DNA of 64,000 bases, taken from NCBI RefSeq assembly GCF_003332305.1, contig NZ_QOIO01000010.1:62001-126000 (forward strand), written 5' to 3'. The notes below the pieces were generated by a model. That model searched no databases. It saw only the letters and a list, made by a program, of their open reading frames with translations, and had not been told where the DNA came from. Position 1 is the first letter of the stretch; each line of letters starts with the position of its first letter. This DNA is from Microvirga aerophila (GTDB lineage: Bacteria; Pseudomonadota; Alphaproteobacteria; Rhizobiales; Beijerinckiaceae). Shown here piece after piece: positions 42,200 to 51,006 of the stretch. A program made the position numbers and the translations under genes.

Positions 42200-42273
42200 T
42201 GGAGGCCTCGCCCGGAATCGAACCGGGGTGCAAGGATTTGCAGTCCTCTGCGTAACCACTCCGCCACGAGGCC
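42200..42273 (-). tRNA. tRNA-Cys (GCA)
   Basis: Read on the minus strand the 74 bases form a full cloverleaf: acceptor GGCCTCG pairing with CGAGGCC, anticodon loop CTGCAAA (anticodon GCA), T arm with GGTTCGATTCC and encoded CCA. It lies 20 bp before the pcm start and may be cotranscribed with it. Confidence 0.97.
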
Positions 42274-42378
42274 ATCCGGGGCGTGCCGCGAACGCGACGG
42301 GTGCTCCATAGCAGAGCGCGCCCCCAAAGAGCAACTGCCCTTTGCCGACAAGAGTCCACAATCAGTCGATCAAAGGGC

Positions 42379-42407
42379 TTGCAACCCGCCTAACCCCCCG
42401 TTATATG
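42379..42407 (+). promoter_or_regulatory. Candidate sigma-70 promoter for tRNA-Asn
   Basis: TTGCAA (42379-42384) and TATATG (42402-42407) are separated by exactly 17 bp on the plus strand, about 85 bp before the tRNA-Asn gene. The alphaproteobacterial pattern CTTG-N-TATAT fits. Direct evidence of transcription is lacking. Confidence 0.5.
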
Positions 42408-42493
42408 CGTCCCACCTCAGGCCGCTGCGGCATCTGGTTTGCCAGAGACCCCGGCCACGGGAAGCCTACCGAGCTTCCTTGAGGATGGCTTAT

Positions 42494-42568
42494 TCCGGCG
42501 TGGCGCAGCGGTAGCGCAGCGGACTGTTAATCCGTTGGTCGTAGGTTCGAATCCTACCGCCGGAGCCA
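42494..42568 (+). tRNA. tRNA-Asn (GTT)
   Basis: The 75 bases form a cloverleaf: acceptor TCCGGCG pairing with CGCCGGA, D arm GCGCAGCGGTAGCGC, anticodon loop CTGTTAA (anticodon GTT), T arm GTAGGTTCGAATCCTAC and encoded CCA. It is a single gene on the plus strand, about 220 bp from tRNA-Cys on the other strand. Confidence 0.97.
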
Positions 42569-42756
42569 ACCTCCTCCAATCACAGCAAAATGTGCCCGTC
42601 GTGAGAGCCGCCGGATTGCGGCAAAGCTTGGCTTTCGGCTGATCCCTCCCCTTTGCGCCCTTCAGGCGCCGAAGCCATTGCCGTGTCCTCGATCGAACCT
42701 CCGGCGGGACTCGCGGTTGAGCAAAGCCGCGCAAATCGGTGTGTCTCCTTGAACCG

Positions 42757-42785
42757 CGTAGGTTCGAATCCGGTTGCGCCGCCCA
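42757..42785 (+). repeat. tRNA 3'-end-like fragment repeating part of tRNA-Asn
   Basis: The 15 bases CGTAGGTTCGAATCC at 42757-42771 are identical to 42540-42554 in the T arm of tRNA-Asn and are followed by a GC-rich tail ending GCCGCCCA. No matching 5' acceptor or anticodon arm is found upstream, so this is not a complete tRNA gene. The rest of the interval 42569-42936 holds nothing else I can support. Confidence 0.45.
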
Positions 42786-42936
42786 ATCCCCCGCCCCACC
42801 CTCAAGCACACCTTCAGGGCTTTCGACGTTCTGAGGGCACGGATTTATATCAGGCCCCGAAATGCGGCTTGACCCGCCGGGTTCCTTGCCATCAGCATTC
42901 GCCCGCAAACCACACGACACAGCCTTGGGATGGACG

Positions 42937-43659
42937 ATGCCTGCCACGACGCTCCTGTTTCGCGACGACGCCTATAGCGCCTCCTGCCAAGCGACGATCG
43001 TCGAGATCACGCCGGAAGGCGGCATCATCACCGACCGTACTGTCTTTTACGCCCAGGGCGGTGGCCAGCCGGGAGACGTGGGCGCAATCGTACGGGCGGA
43101 TGGCGAGAGAACTGCGATCACCAATACGGTCTATGGTGCCGATCGCTCGCAGATCGTACATCTCGTCGGCGCGGAGGCGGCGTCCCGCCTGGCGGTGGGA
43201 GAATCCGTGGAGCTGCAGCTCGACTGGGAACGCCGCTTCAAGCGCATGCGCGTTCACACGGCCCTTCATCTGCTCAGTGTGGTGCTGCCTTACCCCGTGA
43301 CGGGAGGCTCCATCGGCGATGGCGACGGGCGGCTCGACTTCGACATCCCGGATGCGGGCATCGACAAGACCGAGGTCACCGAAAAGCTCAACGCCCTCAT
43401 CGCCCGCGATGCGCCTGTGACCGAACGCTGGATCACCGACGAGGAACTCGACGCTAATCCAGGCCTCGTGAAGACGATGTCCGTCAAGCCGCCGCGCGGC
43501 TCGGGTCGCGTTCGGCTGGTCGAAATCGAGGGAATCGATCTTCAACCCTGCGGCGGCACCCATGTGCGCCACACCAGGGAGATCGGCGCCGTGGCGATTA
43601 CCGACATTGAGAAGAAGGGCAAGCAGAACCGCCGCGTTCGCATGTCCCTCGTGGATTGA
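42937..43659 (+). CDS. AlaX-type alanyl-tRNA editing protein
   Basis: The 240-residue protein is a free-standing homologue of the AlaRS editing domain: an N-terminal beta domain (RTVFYAQGGGQPGD near residue 34) and the zinc/editing site with HTALHLL near 107 and CGGTHVRHTREIGA near 204, giving the HxxxH and CxxxH ligands. It removes serine or glycine mischarged on tRNA-Ala. ATG 42937 follows GGGATGG and fits the family start; upstream in-frame codons look non-coding. The length matches AlaX-M. The sulfurtransferase gene starts 29 bp downstream. Confidence 0.93.
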   Translation: MPATTLLFRDDAYSASCQATIVEITPEGGIITDRTVFYAQGGGQPGDVGAIVRADGERTAITNTVYGADRSQIVHLVGAEAASRLAVGESVELQLDWERRFKRMRVHTALHLLSVVLPYPVTGGSIGDGDGRLDFDIPDAGIDKTEVTEKLNALIARDAPVTERWITDEELDANPGLVKTMSVKPPRGSGRVRLVEIEGIDLQPCGGTHVRHTREIGAVAITDIEKKGKQNRRVRMSLVD

Positions 43660-43688
43660 ACCGCCGGTTTGCCTGCCAGGAGAATGTG

Positions 43689-44543
43689 ATGTCCCAGCCT
43701 TTCGTTTCCACCGCCTGGCTCCATGAGCATCTGCGCGACCCGAACATCGTGGTCGTGGATGGCTCCTGGTATCTCCCGACCGAGAACCGGGACCCGGAAG
43801 CAGAGTTTCTCGCAGGCCACATCCCCGGCGCTGTCCGCTTCGATATCGACACGGTCAAGGATCGGTCGTCGCCCCTGCCTCATATGCTGCCCTCGCCGGA
43901 AGAGTTCGCAAGGATCGCCGGCGGGATGGGGATCAGCCCGGACATGACCATCGTGGTCTATGACGGATCCGGTCTCTTCGCGGCTCCCCGAGTTCGCTGG
44001 ATGTTTCGGGTCTTCGGCGCAAAGAACGTCGTGATCCTGGAAGGCGGCTTTCCTACGTGGATATCCGAGGGACGTCCCACCGAGACAGGTCCGTCTCGCG
44101 GGCGCGATCCACAAACCTTCACCCCATCGTTCGACGCCACCGTCGTGGCGGGGGTTGCGGACGTGCAGGCGGCGCTCCGGTCGGATACGATACAGGTGGT
44201 CGATGCGCGGCCCGCCAACCGCTTCACTGGCGAAGCGCCCGAGCCGCGTCCCGGACTGAGGGCAGGACACATGCCGAAGAGCCTCAACGTTCCTTTCTCC
44301 CAACTCATCGAGAACGGACGACTGAAAGACAAGGAGGGCCTCGATCAGGCTCTCGATGAGGCCGGTGTGGATCCCGGTCGTCCCGTCATTGCAAGTTGCG
44401 GCTCGGGCGTCTCGGCGGCGATTCTCTCGCTCGCGCTTGAAACCGCAGGGCACCGGGCCGGAGCGGTCTATGATGGCTCTTGGGCCGAATGGGGCGCGCG
44501 GGATGATCTGCCTGTCGAGACGGGGCCGGCAAAGAAGATCTAG
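43689..44543 (+). CDS. sseA: 3-mercaptopyruvate sulfurtransferase (two-domain rhodanese)
   Basis: The 284-residue protein has two rhodanese domains: an N-terminal one with DGSWYLPTENRDPEAEF and an inactive loop, and a C-terminal catalytic one with the loop SCGSGVSAA near residue 238, where the Cys accepts sulfur. CGSGV resembles mercaptopyruvate sulfurtransferase more than thiosulfate sulfurtransferase, whose loop carries basic residues. Start ATG 43689 has AGGAG upstream. It follows alaX after 29 bp, probably on one transcript. Confidence 0.9.
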   Translation: MSQPFVSTAWLHEHLRDPNIVVVDGSWYLPTENRDPEAEFLAGHIPGAVRFDIDTVKDRSSPLPHMLPSPEEFARIAGGMGISPDMTIVVYDGSGLFAAPRVRWMFRVFGAKNVVILEGGFPTWISEGRPTETGPSRGRDPQTFTPSFDATVVAGVADVQAALRSDTIQVVDARPANRFTGEAPEPRPGLRAGHMPKSLNVPFSQLIENGRLKDKEGLDQALDEAGVDPGRPVIASCGSGVSAAILSLALETAGHRAGAVYDGSWAEWGARDDLPVETGPAKKI

Positions 44544-44570
44544 TTTTCAGAACGCGTGAGCGTAACGAAG

Positions 44571-44597
44571 AAGGCCCCGGGATATCCCCGGGGCCTT
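44571..44597. terminator. Strong hairpin between sseA and aapP
   Basis: AAGGCCCCGGG (44571-44581) and CCCGGGGCCTT (44587-44597) form a perfect 11-bp stem with a 5-base loop, followed by TCGCTTTT on the plus strand. The genes on either side are convergent, so it can serve both. Confidence 0.8.
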
Positions 44598-44620
44598 TCG
44601 CTTTTCCAATGCGGTCGAAA

Positions 44621-45409
44621 TCAGTGCAGGATCTGGGACAGGAACAGCCGCGTGCGCTCGTGCTGCGGGTTCTTGAAGAACTCGTCCGGCGTGTTCATCT
44701 CGACGATCTGCCCGTAATCCATGAAGATCACCCGGTCCGCCACCTGACGGGCGAAGCCCATCTCGTGCGTCACGCACAGCATGGTCATGCCTTCTTCGGC
44801 AAGGCTCACCATGGTGTCGAGAACCTCCTTGACCATCTCCGGATCGAGGGCCGACGTGGGCTCGTCGAACAGCATGATCTTGGGGCTCATGCACAGGGAC
44901 CGCGCAATGGCCACGCGCTGCTGCTGGCCGCCCGAAAGCTGACCGGGATACTTGTTCGCCTGCTCCGGGATCTTGACCCGGGTGAGGTATTTCATGGCGA
45001 CCTCTTCCGCCTCCTTCTTGGGCATCTTCTTCACCCAGATCGGAGCCAGCGTGCAGTTCTCCAGGATGGTGAGATGCGGAAAGAGATTGAAGTGCTGGAA
45101 CACCATGCCGACTTCGCGCCGCACCTCGTCGATTCGCTTGAGATCGTTCGTCAGTTCCGTGCCGTCGACGATGATGCGGCCCTTCTGATGCTCTTCCAGC
45201 CGGTTGATGCAGCGGATCATCGTGGACTTGCCCGAGCCCGAGGGGCCGCAGATCACGATACGCTCGCCCCGCCGGACGTTCAGGTTGATGTCGCGCAGCA
45301 CGTGGAACTCGCCGTACCACTTGTGCACGTCGATCATCTGGACCGCCGCCTCGGCCCGCGGATCCACTGCCGCGGCGCGCACCTGTTGAGTCGTCAATGT
45401 CGTTGCCAT
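44621..45409 (-). CDS. aapP: General L-amino acid ABC transporter ATP-binding protein
   Basis: The 262-residue ATPase has Walker [10 protein letters not shown] near residue 55, signature [15 protein letters not shown] near 158, Walker [15 protein letters not shown] and the switch His in CVTHEMGFA. It belongs to the polar amino acid family (GlnQ/HisP group) and, at the end of aapJQMP, is AapP, which powers uptake of a broad range of L-amino acids. It starts 6 bp after aapM and is the last gene of the operon, followed by a strong terminator. It acts as a dimer on the cytoplasmic side of AapQM. Confidence 0.95.
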   Translation of the reverse strand: MATTLTTQQVRAAAVDPRAEAAVQMIDVHKWYGEFHVLRDINLNVRRGERIVICGPSGSGKSTMIRCINRLEEHQKGRIIVDGTELTNDLKRIDEVRREVGMVFQHFNLFPHLTILENCTLAPIWVKKMPKKEAEEVAMKYLTRVKIPEQANKYPGQLSGGQQQRVAIARSLCMSPKIMLFDEPTSALDPEMVKEVLDTMVSLAEEGMTMLCVTHEMGFARQVADRVIFMDYGQIVEMNTPDEFFKNPQHERTRLFLSQILH

Positions 45410-45415
45410 GATGCT

Positions 45416-46735
45416 TTACCTGTTCTGACCCGCCGCAAGGCGCCGCTCGACACCAAGCGAATACCGGGACATTCCCCAGCAGAAGATGAAGTAGAAGAGA
45501 GCCGCGAAGGCATATCCGGTGTAGCTAATCGTCGGCGCCGCCCACTCGGGATCGATGCGGGAGGCCTCGATGGTCTTGATCAGGTCGAAGATGCCCACGA
45601 TGGCCACAAGCGACGTATCCTTGAACAGGCCGATGAAGGTGTTGACGATGCCCGGGATCACGATCCGCAGCGCCTGCGGCAGGATGATGAAGATCATCAT
45701 CTGCGGATAGTTGAGGCCGAGCGACATCGCTCCTTCGTACTGACCCTTCGGCATGGCCTGAAGGCCGCCGCGCACCACCTCGGCCATGTACGCGGACGCG
45801 AAGAACGCCACGCCGATGAGCGGCCGCGCCAGGCGATCCACGGTCATGTCGCCGGGGAGGAAGAGCGGCAGCATGGTGTTGGCCATGATCAGAACGGTGA
45901 TCAGCGGCACGCCGCGGACGAACTCGATGAAGATGACGGAACCCATCCGCACGATCGGCAGCCTCGAGCGTCGCCCAAGGGCGAGGAGGACGCCGAAGGG
46001 CAGCGAAAACACGATGCCGACCGTTGCCACCAGCAAGGTCACGAGAATTCCGCCCCAGAGCGAGGTCGGCACGTGATCCAAGCCCCAATCGATGTCGACG
46101 AGGCCCAGCGTCAGGCCGATGACGGCCAGGATTACTGCCCCGATGATGACGGCGGAACGTATGGACGCCTTGAGCAGATAGGCGGCAAGCCCCATGACGG
46201 CGACGAACAGGAGACCGACAGCCAGGAAGCCAAGCCAGAACCTGCCACCGAGATCCATGTTGCCGCCGGTCAGCAGGATGTAGGACAGGACCGGGAAGAG
46301 CCAGAAGAAGTAGACGGCTCCCAGGTCCCTGCGCGGCGCCCTCAGCCACAGGAGCCAAGCCACTCCGACGGCGAGGAGAATGAAGAAACCGTCGACGCGC
46401 CAGCGCTCGGCCCCTGGATAGGAACCGTAGACGAAGTAGTTGATCTTATCGATCACGAAGGCCCAGCACGCGCCGACGGGATGGCCGGCGGTCTCGGCAC
46501 GGCACGCGTCGCGGTCCGAACCGGTCCAGACCGCATTGATGAAGAGAAAATCAACGATAGGCGGGATGATGACATACAGCAGGTACAGAACCGCCAATGT
46601 CAGGATGGTGTTGAACGGGCCGGAAAAAAGGTTTTCCCGAACCCAGGCGATCGGACCGCGCGCCAGATTGGGCGGAGGCAGCGCCTCCACCTTTTCGGAG
46701 CGAACGAAACGAGACATGTCAACGGCGGCGCTCAC
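45416..46735 (-). CDS. aapM: General L-amino acid ABC transporter permease AapM
   Basis: The 439-residue inner-membrane protein is longer than GlnP-type permeases because of N-terminal extra helices typical of AapM. The C-terminal part (from about residue 220) is the permease core with GVLLALGRRSRLPIVRM, EFVRGVPLITVLIM and the EAA-type loop MPKGQYEGAMSLGLNYPQMM, which contacts the ATPase. It pairs with AapQ, encoded 9 bp upstream. Confidence 0.95.
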   Translation of the reverse strand: MSAAVDMSRFVRSEKVEALPPPNLARGPIAWVRENLFSGPFNTILTLAVLYLLYVIIPPIVDFLFINAVWTGSDRDACRAETAGHPVGACWAFVIDKINYFVYGSYPGAERWRVDGFFILLAVGVAWLLWLRAPRRDLGAVYFFWLFPVLSYILLTGGNMDLGGRFWLGFLAVGLLFVAVMGLAAYLLKASIRSAVIIGAVILAVIGLTLGLVDIDWGLDHVPTSLWGGILVTLLVATVGIVFSLPFGVLLALGRRSRLPIVRMGSVIFIEFVRGVPLITVLIMANTMLPLFLPGDMTVDRLARPLIGVAFFASAYMAEVVRGGLQAMPKGQYEGAMSLGLNYPQMMIFIILPQALRIVIPGIVNTFIGLFKDTSLVAIVGIFDLIKTIEASRIDPEWAAPTISYTGYAFAALFYFIFCWGMSRYSLGVERRLAAGQNR

Positions 46736-46744
46736 TCGAATCTC

Positions 46745-47956
46745 CTACCGCTCAACGATCGCCACCCGGCGATTGTAGACGTTCATGACGAACGAGGTCA
46801 CAAGGCTGATGGTCAGATAGACGCCCATGGTGATCACCACGACCTCGATGGCCTGGCCGGTCTGGTTGAGCACGGTGCCCATGAAGACCTGAACTAGGTC
46901 CGGATAGCCGATCGCCACCGCCAGCGACGAGTTCTTCGTCAGGTTGAGGTATTGGCTCGTCAGAGGCGGGACGATGACCCGCATGGCCTGGGGAATCACC
47001 ACGAGCCGGAGTGTCTGTCCCGGCTTGAGGCCAAGGGAACCCGAAGCCTCTGTCTGGCCCTTGGAGACGGCCAGGATGCCGGCACGAACCACCTCGGCGA
47101 TGAAGGCCGCTGTATACGTGGTCAGGCCGACGAGAAGCGCCACGAACTCGGGCAGAATCTGCATCCCACCCCGGAGGTTGAAGGTGCCCTTCTCGGGCAT
47201 CTCGAACGTGACCGGGTTGGCGCCGACAAGCGCGAGCACAAGCCACGCAACGACAGGCAGTCCAACAACGAGCCCGAGAGTAACCAGCCCAACCGGATAC
47301 TGACGCCCGGTGCTTTCCTGCTGGGCCCTGGCCCAGCGCCGAAACACGATTGTCCCGACAATGCCGATCAGCAGCGCCGTGGGTATAACCCAGGCATCCG
47401 AGGCATAGAGCGGACGGGGCATGAAGAGGCCGCGGGAATTCAGGAAGAAGCCCGCGCCCATCTCGACGGAATTGCGCGGCTGCGGCAGCGGGCCGAGCAC
47501 CGCGATGTACCAGAACAGCAATTGCAGGAGCAGCGGGATGTTGCGCAGAAGTTCGACGTAGACCATTGCGACCTTGCGCACCATCCAGTTGCTGGAAAGC
47601 CGCGCAATGCCGATGGCGAAACCGAGAAACGTCGCAAAGAAGATCCCGATCGCGGAGACCACGAGCGTGTTGAGGAGTCCCACCACGAACGCTTCGCCAT
47701 AGTTCGAGCCGGCCGCGCTGAACTGGATCAGCGTCTGGCTGATGTCGAATCCGGCTGTGTTCTCGAGAAAGCCGAACCCCGAGGCGATCTTGGCCCGCTG
47801 CAGGTTCTCGACAGCGTTCGTCGCCGCCATGTAGAACAGGTAGCTGACAACGAAAACCAAAAGACCTTGGTAGAAATACCCGCGTATATTGGGATCGTAT
47901 AAAAACGATCTTTTTGGCGGCGATGCTTGGCTGACGGTTGTCTGCACTGCACTCAT
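46745..47956 (-). CDS. aapQ: General L-amino acid ABC transporter permease AapQ
   Basis: The 403-residue permease starts with a conserved FLYDPNIRGYFYQGLLVFVV segment, has about eight hydrophobic helices, an FGIGIARLSSNWM-like core (FAIGIARLSSNWMVRK) and the EAA loop VSKGQTEASGSLGLKPGQTL. It forms the AapQM channel. The 218-bp gap to aapJ upstream contains a strong hairpin that probably lowers read-through, so aapQMP is expected at a lower level than aapJ. Confidence 0.95.
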   Translation of the reverse strand: MSAVQTTVSQASPPKRSFLYDPNIRGYFYQGLLVFVVSYLFYMAATNAVENLQRAKIASGFGFLENTAGFDISQTLIQFSAAGSNYGEAFVVGLLNTLVVSAIGIFFATFLGFAIGIARLSSNWMVRKVAMVYVELLRNIPLLLQLLFWYIAVLGPLPQPRNSVEMGAGFFLNSRGLFMPRPLYASDAWVIPTALLIGIVGTIVFRRWARAQQESTGRQYPVGLVTLGLVVGLPVVAWLVLALVGANPVTFEMPEKGTFNLRGGMQILPEFVALLVGLTTYTAAFIAEVVRAGILAVSKGQTEASGSLGLKPGQTLRLVVIPQAMRVIVPPLTSQYLNLTKNSSLAVAIGYPDLVQVFMGTVLNQTGQAIEVVVITMGVYLTISLVTSFVMNVYNRRVAIVER

Positions 47957-48133
47957 CCCCTGGCGGCCACCTTTGTGGCCCGACTACTGCTTATATGACT
48001 ACAAGAGTGACCCACCGTCGTGGAGTCATCTCTTTTATCTTTGTGCCGCATTTTTCAGCGGTGAGCCGGAGTCATTTCGCCTAAAAAACGCTCAAGGCTG
48101 CCACGAACCGGCGACAATCGCACAAACTATAAA

Positions 48134-48161
48134 GGGGCGTCCGGATCGCTCCGGACGCCCC
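48134..48161 (-). terminator. Hairpin between aapJ and aapQ (partial terminator)
   Basis: A 12-bp perfect stem GGGGCGTCCGGA / TCCGGACGCCCC with loop TCGC lies 13 bp after the aapJ stop; on the minus strand it is followed by TTTATAG. It is within the operon and most likely attenuates transcription into aapQMP and protects the aapJ mRNA 3' end. Confidence 0.75.
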
Positions 48162-48174
48162 ACTCCCATTGCGT

Positions 48175-49194
48175 TTAGCGAACCGGGATGCCGTATTGCA
48201 GGCCGCCCTTGGTCCACAGGGCGTTCTGGCCGCGCTTGATCTTCAGCCTGGAGCCCTCGCCGATGTTGCGCTCGAAGCTTTCGCCGTAGTTGCCCACGTG
48301 CTTGATGATCCGAACGGCCCAGTCGTTCGTCAGGCCGACAGCCTCGCCGAACTTGCCTTCGGTGCCCAGAAGACGCTTGATCTCCGGGTTGTCCGCGGTC
48401 TTCATCTGCTCGACATTGGCCTTGGTGACGCCGAGTTCTTCGGCGTTCAGCATCGCCATGTGGGTGAACTTGACGATGTCGCCCCACTGATTGTCGCCAT
48501 GGCGCACTGCCGGAGCCAGCGGCTCCTTCGAGATGATCTCGGGCAGAACGATATGGTCATCCGGAGCCGAAGCGCGCAGACGCTCCGCATAGAGGCCGGA
48601 GGCGTCCGTCGTAAAGGCGTCGCAGCGGCCGGAATCGTAGGCCTTGAACGTCTCGTCCGAGGTCGCGAAGGCCACAACTTCGTACTTCATGTTGTTGGCA
48701 CGGAAGTAGTCGGCCAGGTTCAACTCGGTCGTGGTGCCCTGCTGGGTGCAGATCGATGCGCCGTTCAGCTCCTTGGCCGACGACACGCCGAGCTTCTTGC
48801 GGACCATGAAGCCCTGGCCGTCGAAGTAGTTGACGGCCGGGAAGTCGAGGCCAAGCTGCGTCTCGCGCGACATGGTCGCGGTCGAGTTACGGGACAGGAC
48901 ATCCACTTCGCCGGACTGAAGCGCCGTGAAGCGGTCCTTGGCGGCGAGCGGGATGAACCGCACCTTCGTCGGGTCGTCGAAGATCGCGGCCGCAATGGCG
49001 CGGCAGAACTCGACATCAAGGCCGGTCCAGTTGCCCTGGGCGTCCGGAACGCCGAAGCCGGCGAGGCCCGTGTTCGAGCCGCAGGTCAGAAAGCCCTTCT
49101 GCTTCACGCTGTTCAACGTCGCCTGAGCCGAGGCGGCCGTCGCGAACAGGCTGGCCGTCAGGCCGAAGGCAATCGTTACGAGAGCCTTTTTCAT
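48175..49194 (-). CDS. aapJ: General L-amino acid ABC transporter periplasmic binding protein
   Basis: The 339-residue precursor has a signal peptide (MKKALVTIAFGLTASLFATA, cut after SAQA) and the AapJ pattern: QKGFLTCGSNTGLAGFG, GNWTGLDVEFCRAIAAAIF, SGEVDVLSRNSTATMSRE and a final GLQYGIPVR. It binds acidic, basic and aliphatic L-amino acids in the periplasm and delivers them to AapQMP. ATG 49194 gives the canonical signal start; a longer frame upstream is unlikely. The region 49195-49421 contains its promoter and the divergent metC promoter; I saw no riboswitch there. Confidence 0.95.
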   Translation of the reverse strand: MKKALVTIAFGLTASLFATAASAQATLNSVKQKGFLTCGSNTGLAGFGVPDAQGNWTGLDVEFCRAIAAAIFDDPTKVRFIPLAAKDRFTALQSGEVDVLSRNSTATMSRETQLGLDFPAVNYFDGQGFMVRKKLGVSSAKELNGASICTQQGTTTELNLADYFRANNMKYEVVAFATSDETFKAYDSGRCDAFTTDASGLYAERLRASAPDDHIVLPEIISKEPLAPAVRHGDNQWGDIVKFTHMAMLNAEELGVTKANVEQMKTADNPEIKRLLGTEGKFGEAVGLTNDWAVRIIKHVGNYGESFERNIGEGSRLKIKRGQNALWTKGGLQYGIPVR

Positions 49195-49421
49195 ATCGGT
49201 ATATTCTCCCACTGTGTGACCTGGCCTGGCTGTTCTTGACGCAGCCCAAGCCGAGTTCCCTGTTAGACCGTTCCGTGCCAAACTGGAAGGAACGGGGTCG
49301 GACCCATCAAATTCAATGATTGATCACTGGTCAAGTCTTGATGGAACCTACATAGGACTAGGGTTGACGCCAAGGGGCTGGCAGCCTCACATCAAGGCCC
49401 CTTCACCACCCCCTTGAGACC

Positions 49422-50618
49422 ATGTCCAAGTTCCCGCCCAAGCCCGCCCAAATCGGTGAGCGCACCCGCCTTGTCCACGCAGGTCGCGAACCTTCCGAGC
49501 AGCACGGTTTCGTGAATACGCCGATCTATCGCGGCTCCACCGTCCTCTACCCGACGACGGACGATATTCTGAACCGTCGTGGCCGGTATTCCTATGGAAC
49601 GCACGGAACTCCGACGACCGAGGCCCTCGAAAGCGCCTGGACGGAATTGACCGGTGCCGCAGGGACAGTTCTTGCCCCGTCTGGCCTTGCCGCCGTCACC
49701 CTTGCGCTGACCTCCTGCCTCAAGGCAGGGGATCATCTCCTGGTGACCGACTCGGTTTATCGTCCGACACGGAATTTCTGTAACAGCTTCCTGCGGAAAT
49801 TTGGTGTGGAAACCACCTATTACGATCCGCTGGTTGGCGCGGGAATCAAGGATCTCCTTCGCCCGAACACGACCGCTGTCCTTACGGAAGCACCTGGGTC
49901 GCAGTCGTTCGAGATGCAGGATATCCCCGCCATCGCCGACGTGGTGCACCAGCATGGCGCCGTCGTTATCATGGACAACACCTGGGCGACCCCCCTGCTC
50001 TTCCCGCCTCATGAACGCGGCGTAGACATCGCCATCGAAGCCGGCACCAAGTATCTCAGCGGCGGTTCGGATCTGCTTCTCGGGCTTGTTTCGGCGAACG
50101 AGCGCTGCTTCAAGGCGCTGCGCGCAACATACGATGCCTTTGCCATGTGCCCCGGTCCGGAGGATGTGTTCCTGGCCCTGCGTGGAATGCGAACGATGGC
50201 GCTGCGCCTGCGGGAGCACGAAAAGCAGGCCCTCGACATGGCCCGCTGGCTCGCTAACCGCCCGGAGGTCGCGCAGGTCCTCCACCCGGCTCTCGAAACC
50301 CATCCCGGACACGACATCTGGAAAAAGGACTTCAAGGGCTCCTCGGGATTGTTCTCCATCGTCCTCAAGCCGTGCTCGGATCAGGCGCTTGCCGCCATGC
50401 TCGACGGCCTCGGGCTTTTCGGTATGGGCTTTTCCTGGGGCGGCTTCGAGAGTCTCGTCATCCCGTTCGATTGCTCCACCTACCGCACCGCGACGCAGTG
50501 GAAGCCCGGCGGCCACGCCCTGCGCTTCCACATCGGACTTGAGGATCTGGATGATTTGAAACGCGATCTCGACGCAGGCTTCGCCCGCCTTCGGGAAACG
50601 GATGCGAAAGCCGCCTGA
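49422..50618 (+). CDS. metC: Cystathionine beta-lyase
   Basis: The 398-residue PLP enzyme of the Cys/Met metabolism family has TRLVHAGREPSEQHGFVNTP at the start, the substrate tyrosine region RYSYGTHGTPTT, VVIMDNTWATPLL and the PLP lysine in EAGTKYLSGGSDLL near residue 209, followed by GFSWGGFESL. The GTKYLSGGSD form has Gly where GHSD is usual in cystathionine gamma-synthases, as found in MetC. It converts cystathionine to homocysteine, pyruvate and ammonia, or acts as a related C-S lyase. It is divergent from aapJ and is followed by an intrinsic terminator. Confidence 0.92.
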   Translation: MSKFPPKPAQIGERTRLVHAGREPSEQHGFVNTPIYRGSTVLYPTTDDILNRRGRYSYGTHGTPTTEALESAWTELTGAAGTVLAPSGLAAVTLALTSCLKAGDHLLVTDSVYRPTRNFCNSFLRKFGVETTYYDPLVGAGIKDLLRPNTTAVLTEAPGSQSFEMQDIPAIADVVHQHGAVVIMDNTWATPLLFPPHERGVDIAIEAGTKYLSGGSDLLLGLVSANERCFKALRATYDAFAMCPGPEDVFLALRGMRTMALRLREHEKQALDMARWLANRPEVAQVLHPALETHPGHDIWKKDFKGSSGLFSIVLKPCSDQALAAMLDGLGLFGMGFSWGGFESLVIPFDCSTYRTATQWKPGGHALRFHIGLEDLDDLKRDLDAGFARLRETDAKAA

Positions 50619-50664
50619 CGGACAGAAGCCCTTGCTCAGCAAGGATTTCTAAAGCCCGCCAACA

Positions 50665-51006
50665 TCAAGCCTCGGCGTCAGCCGAGGCTTTCTTTTTTGC
50701 ATCCTTGGCGATCAGCATGAGATTGCGCACGTAGATGAAGACCGAAAACGCCTGCCCTACGATGATGACGATGTCGCGCCGGACGAACCCGTAGACCAGG
50801 GTCATCAGCCCCCCGGCGATGGACAGGAACCAGAAGCCCATAGGGATGACGCTGCGCTCCGCCTTTTCGCTCGCGATCCACTGGACGATGAAACGTGCCC
50901 CGAAGACGAGTTGCGCGAGGACACCGAAAGCAGCCCAAAGGTCGAAGCGGGCCACGATGATGTCGTAGAAATAGAGCCCCAGATCATGGGAGAGGCGCAT
51001 GAGCAT
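50665..51006 (-). CDS. Lipid A biosynthesis N-terminal domain (LAB_N) membrane protein
   Basis: The 113-residue protein has three hydrophobic helices: LWAAFGVLAQLVFGARFIVQW, VIPMGFWFLSIAGGLMTLVYG and RDIVIIVGQAFSVFIYVRN. This is the LAB_N domain, known from the N-terminus of some LpxB proteins and as a free protein beside glycosyltransferases. Its ATG 51006 shares a base with the stop of the glycosyltransferase gene (TGATG), so translation is coupled. It probably helps move or hold an undecaprenyl- or lipid A-linked sugar. The C-terminal tail is Lys/Ala-rich. Confidence 0.85.
   Translation of the reverse strand: MLMRLSHDLGLYFYDIIVARFDLWAAFGVLAQLVFGARFIVQWIASEKAERSVIPMGFWFLSIAGGLMTLVYGFVRRDIVIIVGQAFSVFIYVRNLMLIAKDAKKKASADAEA
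50667..50698 (+). terminator. Rho-independent terminator after metC, overlapping the end of the convergent gene
   Basis: AAGCCTCGGC-GTCA-GCCGAGGCTT is a perfect 10-bp hairpin followed by TCTTTTTT on the plus strand. The stem lies within the last codons of the convergent lipid A N-terminal-domain gene, so the sequence serves both as terminator and as coding sequence. Confidence 0.88.

Noticed and set aside
42180-42359. N-terminal extension of the pcm protein by 60 residues
   Set aside because: The extension would be encoded by the tRNA-Cys gene and its flank.
44609-46897. Plus-strand open frame of 762 codons
   Set aside because: Antisense to aapP and aapM. The translation is His/Arg/Asp-rich and shows no motif.
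49195-49421. SAM riboswitch upstream of metC
   Set aside because: No SAM-I or SAM-II core was recognisable; the region looks like two divergent promoters only.
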